From the NCBI GenBank assembly GCA_963693285.1, contig OY848930.1, forward strand, positions 5,270,001 through 5,334,000: DNA of 64,000 nucleotides. The letters run 5' to 3'. Position numbers and translations under genes: made by a program. The notes under the pieces are model-generated. The model was not told the DNA's origin. It saw nothing but the letters and a program-made list of their open reading frames with translations, and ran no database searches. Shown piece after piece: positions 61,255 to 64,000 of this stretch. The DNA comes from Xestospongia muta (taxonomy: Eukaryota; Porifera; Demospongiae; Haplosclerida; Petrosiidae). Within the stretch, counting starts at the first letter, position 1. Each line of letters opens with the position of its first letter.

Positions 61255-62716
61255 ATTCTACATACATTGTATTCTAGCAAATTAAACAGTTACAAGATGA
61301 GGTGTTGAGAGCCAAACAAAGTGCTGTGATAGCCTCAGCAGCTGCTAAGAGAAGTGACAGTGCATACAGTCAAATTAAAGCAGAGGTATCAATATACCAT
61401 TATACCATTGTACCAATATACCAATGTACCAATGTACCAATATATCAATATACCATTGTACCAATGTACCGATGTACCAATATACCAATGTACCAATATA
61501 CCAATATACCAATATACCAATGTACCAATATACCAATATATTACTACCATTACATTACATTACATTATGTTACAAGTATCATGAAATGCTTGCTCAACAA
61601 ACTCCACCAATACAACAATCACCAACAGAACAACCGCAAGAACTTACAAAAGATATTAAGTAATATTAAATAATATTAAATAATAATAAATAATATTAAA
61701 TAATAATAAATAATATTAAATAATAATATTTTTTATAGAAGACCAGTATCAACTAATGACAATACATCATTACATGTGACAGTATCTACTAACAATAGTA
61801 AGACAATTATATTAATACAATAAAATTATTATACTGTTTAGATAAAAGTAAAAAGAAAAATAAAAAAAGTGACAAAGGGACCAATTATCAAGCCACACCC
61901 ACCTTGGTATACTCGTTACATTATTATGATGTCATCATATTATTGCCTAGGCATCACTAACAGTTCCAACAAAACCTCAACGACCACATTCTCAAATGAA
62001 ACCTCACAAGAAATTCACACCTCAAGATCAAATGAAACAAATTAATAAATATATACAAAAATTAACAGAGAAGAGGAACGCACCACGGCCACAAGTAAGT
62101 AACCCTTACTTAAGTCATATATTAACTTCAGTTTCAGATCAAAATCAATCAAGTCAACTTCCAAAGCTCATTCAATTTTTATGTCCCCTCCCCTTCTCCC
62201 ACCCACTCAATTCCAGGATCATTAAATAGGGGTCAACATAAATTACCCACATTAGGAAAATCAATGTTATATCATTCAGATCCATCAGGTATTGATGACA
62301 TTGAAGGTAAAGATCCTATGTGGGTGGTACCCCCGTGGGCACAGAGACATAGATTGTCTAAAAGTGGCAAAGGTAGATGGCAAATTAGACACTACTGGAC
62401 ACACCCCTCATCAATGTATGCAGAAGGCAAACCAATAAGTCTACAACCATATCAAAATCGTTACTCACAACCGGTGTTGCCATGGAAACAACACAAAGTA
62501 CATGATACAAGGAAGTTGCTCTATTTAAACAAAGATGGCCAATATGTTAATACACCAATCAAATTAAAAGATACAAAAAGTTCCACACAAAATCGGCAAA
62601 AGATATCTCCACATATTATAAAGATATTCGACACATTTCAAGAAGATTATGACTATAAGTTTGGACGCAAACATGCAGAGATTCTATACAATTCAGAAAC
62701 AAACACCTTTAATTAG
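59854..62716 (+). CDS. Unrecognised coiled-coil protein, about 620 residues, many small exons
   Basis: I do not recognise this gene. The start MASRRTNLSRQRGGPSRTGF (59854) is basic and Gly/Arg-rich. A helical segment (YRNIIRELGYIRNRVDR) is followed by about a dozen very short exons, one of only 21 nt (LLQSLKA, about 60403-60423). These build a long coiled coil (DIDRLKDINKQLIELSREMN, FLRQQNEDLLDQKVLGENKA, IKQLQDEVLRAKQSAVIASA). A Pro/Gln/Lys-rich linker leads to a large last exon (about 62220-62716) encoding a Trp/His/Tyr-rich domain (DPMWVVPPWAQRHRLSKSGK, GRWQIRHYWTHPSSMYAEGK) and the stop at 62714-62716. The final splice needs a donor at GTAACC near 62099 to stay in frame. Architecture suggests a cytoskeletal or centrosomal scaffold; that is inference only. 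It is tail to tail with katanin p80. Confidence 0.65.
61388..61550. repeat. TACCAATATACCAATG repeats in an intron of the coiled-coil gene
   Basis: About 160 bp of the 9-10 bp unit TACCAATRTA fill one intron. All three frames stay largely open, so the tract produces spurious Tyr/Gln/Cys/Thr/Asn-rich ORFs. Confidence 0.9.
61658..61735. repeat. TAATATTAAATAATAATAAA low-complexity tract
   Basis: Tandem AT-only repeats form nearly the whole intron after the exon ending in LTKDIK. Confidence 0.85.
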
Positions 62717-62852
62717 AAGGTGTGGTCACTTAATGTCCCATAAAAATAATATTCAAATATGACTTGTAAAAGTATAAATTATGGATATTAATTTAAATAA
62801 GTGAATAGGGACATCCTCTTTTAAATAATAGTAGTAATTACATCTAATGGTT

Positions 62853-63587
62853 TCAGTCTAATAACTCAAATGTTTCATATAATTTTTGTTCCTTACAAAT
62901 ACGAGTCAATAATGGATAAGACGAGGGAGAATAGGTATGAAGATCTTGTCTGATCTTTTGAAGATGTGAGAAACAAGTCTGACATTTCTCTAATCTAACA
63001 ACACAAAGTAATACCAACATCATTACTATAGCAATAATAAAGGTTTACAATGGCTTTACTTGTAATGGTATCAATTCTAATATATGTGTGGTACTAAATT
63101 TATTGCAGTATCAAGTTCACTTTGTAGCTATAAAGTATTGTACTATTTGTGTATACTTATAAATTGTGAAAATATAAGTTGTATTAGCTGACCTTTCATC
63201 TCGAGCAATGTCAATACCACCATTTGTTGGTGTACTAGGTTGTCTTATATTAGTGACAATTACTGAACTAAACGACTTTAATATCAACTTAAGTGTAGTG
63301 CAGGCACATATGATATGACTGCAGAGAGAAAGAGAGAGAGAGACTCATTCATTGAGTGTTCTAAGAGACTTACTTCTCATGTTTACTTCTCAACAATAGT
63401 CTAAGTTCCGATAACACTAAAATTGACATGTCTAATGTCCATAATGATCTGAAGGGGGTGTGGTCAGTTATATAACCTACTAATTATTATAAACACACCT
63501 TTTTAAGTTTAAAATTGACAGAATATCAACAACGGCAGTTTGATTACCACTATTAATTACAACTTCTAATGACACCTACAATGTCAG

Positions 63588-63671
<84 letters not shown>

Positions 63672-64000
63672 TACTCACTCTTGGTTCACTGATAGACCAA
63701 TGTGTCCGTGCTTCTTGTAATATAGTTAATCTACTCCTCAATATACTACAGACATCACTATGAGCTATAATGAGGTATAAACAATTATTAACCCTTTATT
63801 AACTTAATTATACCTTCATTAACATCTCTTACAATCTCACGTACACCACATTTTAATTGAGGTGATGGGCGTGGCTGTTAATGTAGATGTTTAATTAAAA
63901 TCAGTATTTTTTTAATGTAACATACATTTGGAAGAAAATCTTTTACTATTGGTGGATCAATTAAGTGGGTTGGGTCATTGGGTGTGGTTTCAGGAGGTAG
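62853..64000 (-). CDS. KATNB1: Katanin p80 (KATNB1-like), C-terminal con80 domain, partial
   Basis: The p80 subunit targets and regulates the microtubule-severing katanin p60 ATPase. At least seven minus-strand exons in the window encode pieces of the con80 domain: KCGVREIVRDVNE, HSDVCSILRSRLTILQEART, NQTAVVDILSILNFK, SLWTLDMSILVLSELRLLLR, TTLKLILKSFSSVIVTNIR, GGIDIARDERLEKCQTCFSH and a C-terminal KIRQDLHTYSPSSYPLLTR, stopping at 62853-62855. Order and content match the end of vertebrate KATNB1 (ALKLILKSFS, IGVDISREER). The N-terminal WD40 propeller would lie beyond the right edge. KATNBL1 has a con80 domain without WD40 repeats and cannot be excluded. Confidence 0.82.
63594..63669. repeat. 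(TA)n(GA)n compound microsatellite in a katanin intron
   Basis: About 24 bp of (TA)n adjoins about 50 bp of (GA)n, inside the intron between the LQEART exon and the next downstream exon. Confidence 0.9.

Noticed and set aside
61302..61673. Overlapping Tyr/Gln/Cys/Thr/Asn-rich ORFs
   Set aside because: They are translations of the intronic TACCAATATA repeat in three frames; the flanking GT-AG sites splice the repeat out.

Overview
This window looks like nuclear DNA of a compact, AT-rich, intron-dense animal genome. Introns are mostly 45-70 bp with GT-AG ends, and genes lie 10-500 bp apart. The gene set (axonemal dynein, PIEZO, CEP72, katanin p80, TALE homeobox, a fibronectin-III receptor) is metazoan. 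The compactness, the atypical homeodomains and the dense CCACACCC-like motif resemble a demosponge such as Amphimedon; that assignment is an inference from memory of such genomes, not a search result.

Layout. 488-17514 (-): complete axonemal outer-arm dynein heavy chain, DNAH5/DNAH8 type, about 48 exons. 17643-18533 (+): intronless cathepsin Z-like protease, head to head with the dynein. 18704-22951 (-): half-size ABCA-type transporter. 23101-23868 (+): prefoldin subunit 4, with an AT-AC (U12-type) intron. 23918-25975 (-): CEP72-like LRR centrosomal protein. 26134-37962 (+): PIEZO mechanosensitive channel, whose largest intron carries an antisense single-exon gene for a small secreted protein (27854-28483). 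38157-39491 (+): PDP/PP2C phosphatase, ending 9 bp from the stop of a convergent TEFM-like gene (39501-40442, -). 40909-42867 (+): PIP4P1/2 (TMEM55) lipid phosphatase. 43561-44816 and 45523-46884 (-): tandem pair of Iroquois/Mohawk-like TALE homeobox genes. 47351-57366 (-): type I membrane receptor with about seven Fn3 modules, two alternative signal-peptide starts and a MITE in one intron. 57864-59289 and 59854-62716 (+): two unrecognised genes, the second coiled coil. 62853-64000 (-): C-terminal part of katanin p80 (con80 domain), running off the right edge.

Genes working together. Several products serve cilia, centrosomes or microtubules (DNAH5-like, CEP72, katanin p80, and prefoldin through tubulin folding). 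Two neighbours are probably mitochondrial (PDP and TEFM). Nothing shows an operon or a co-regulated cassette. What recurs is a set of short divergent promoters, two of which share a block of about 75 bp next to a CACGTG box.

The best candidate for something undescribed is the gene nested in PIEZO. It encodes a 209-residue secreted protein with four predicted helices, four cysteines, N-glycosylation sites and a Ser-Gly acidic linker; its last helix resembles helix D of IL-6/CNTF-type cytokines. That reading is an inference and needs structure prediction.
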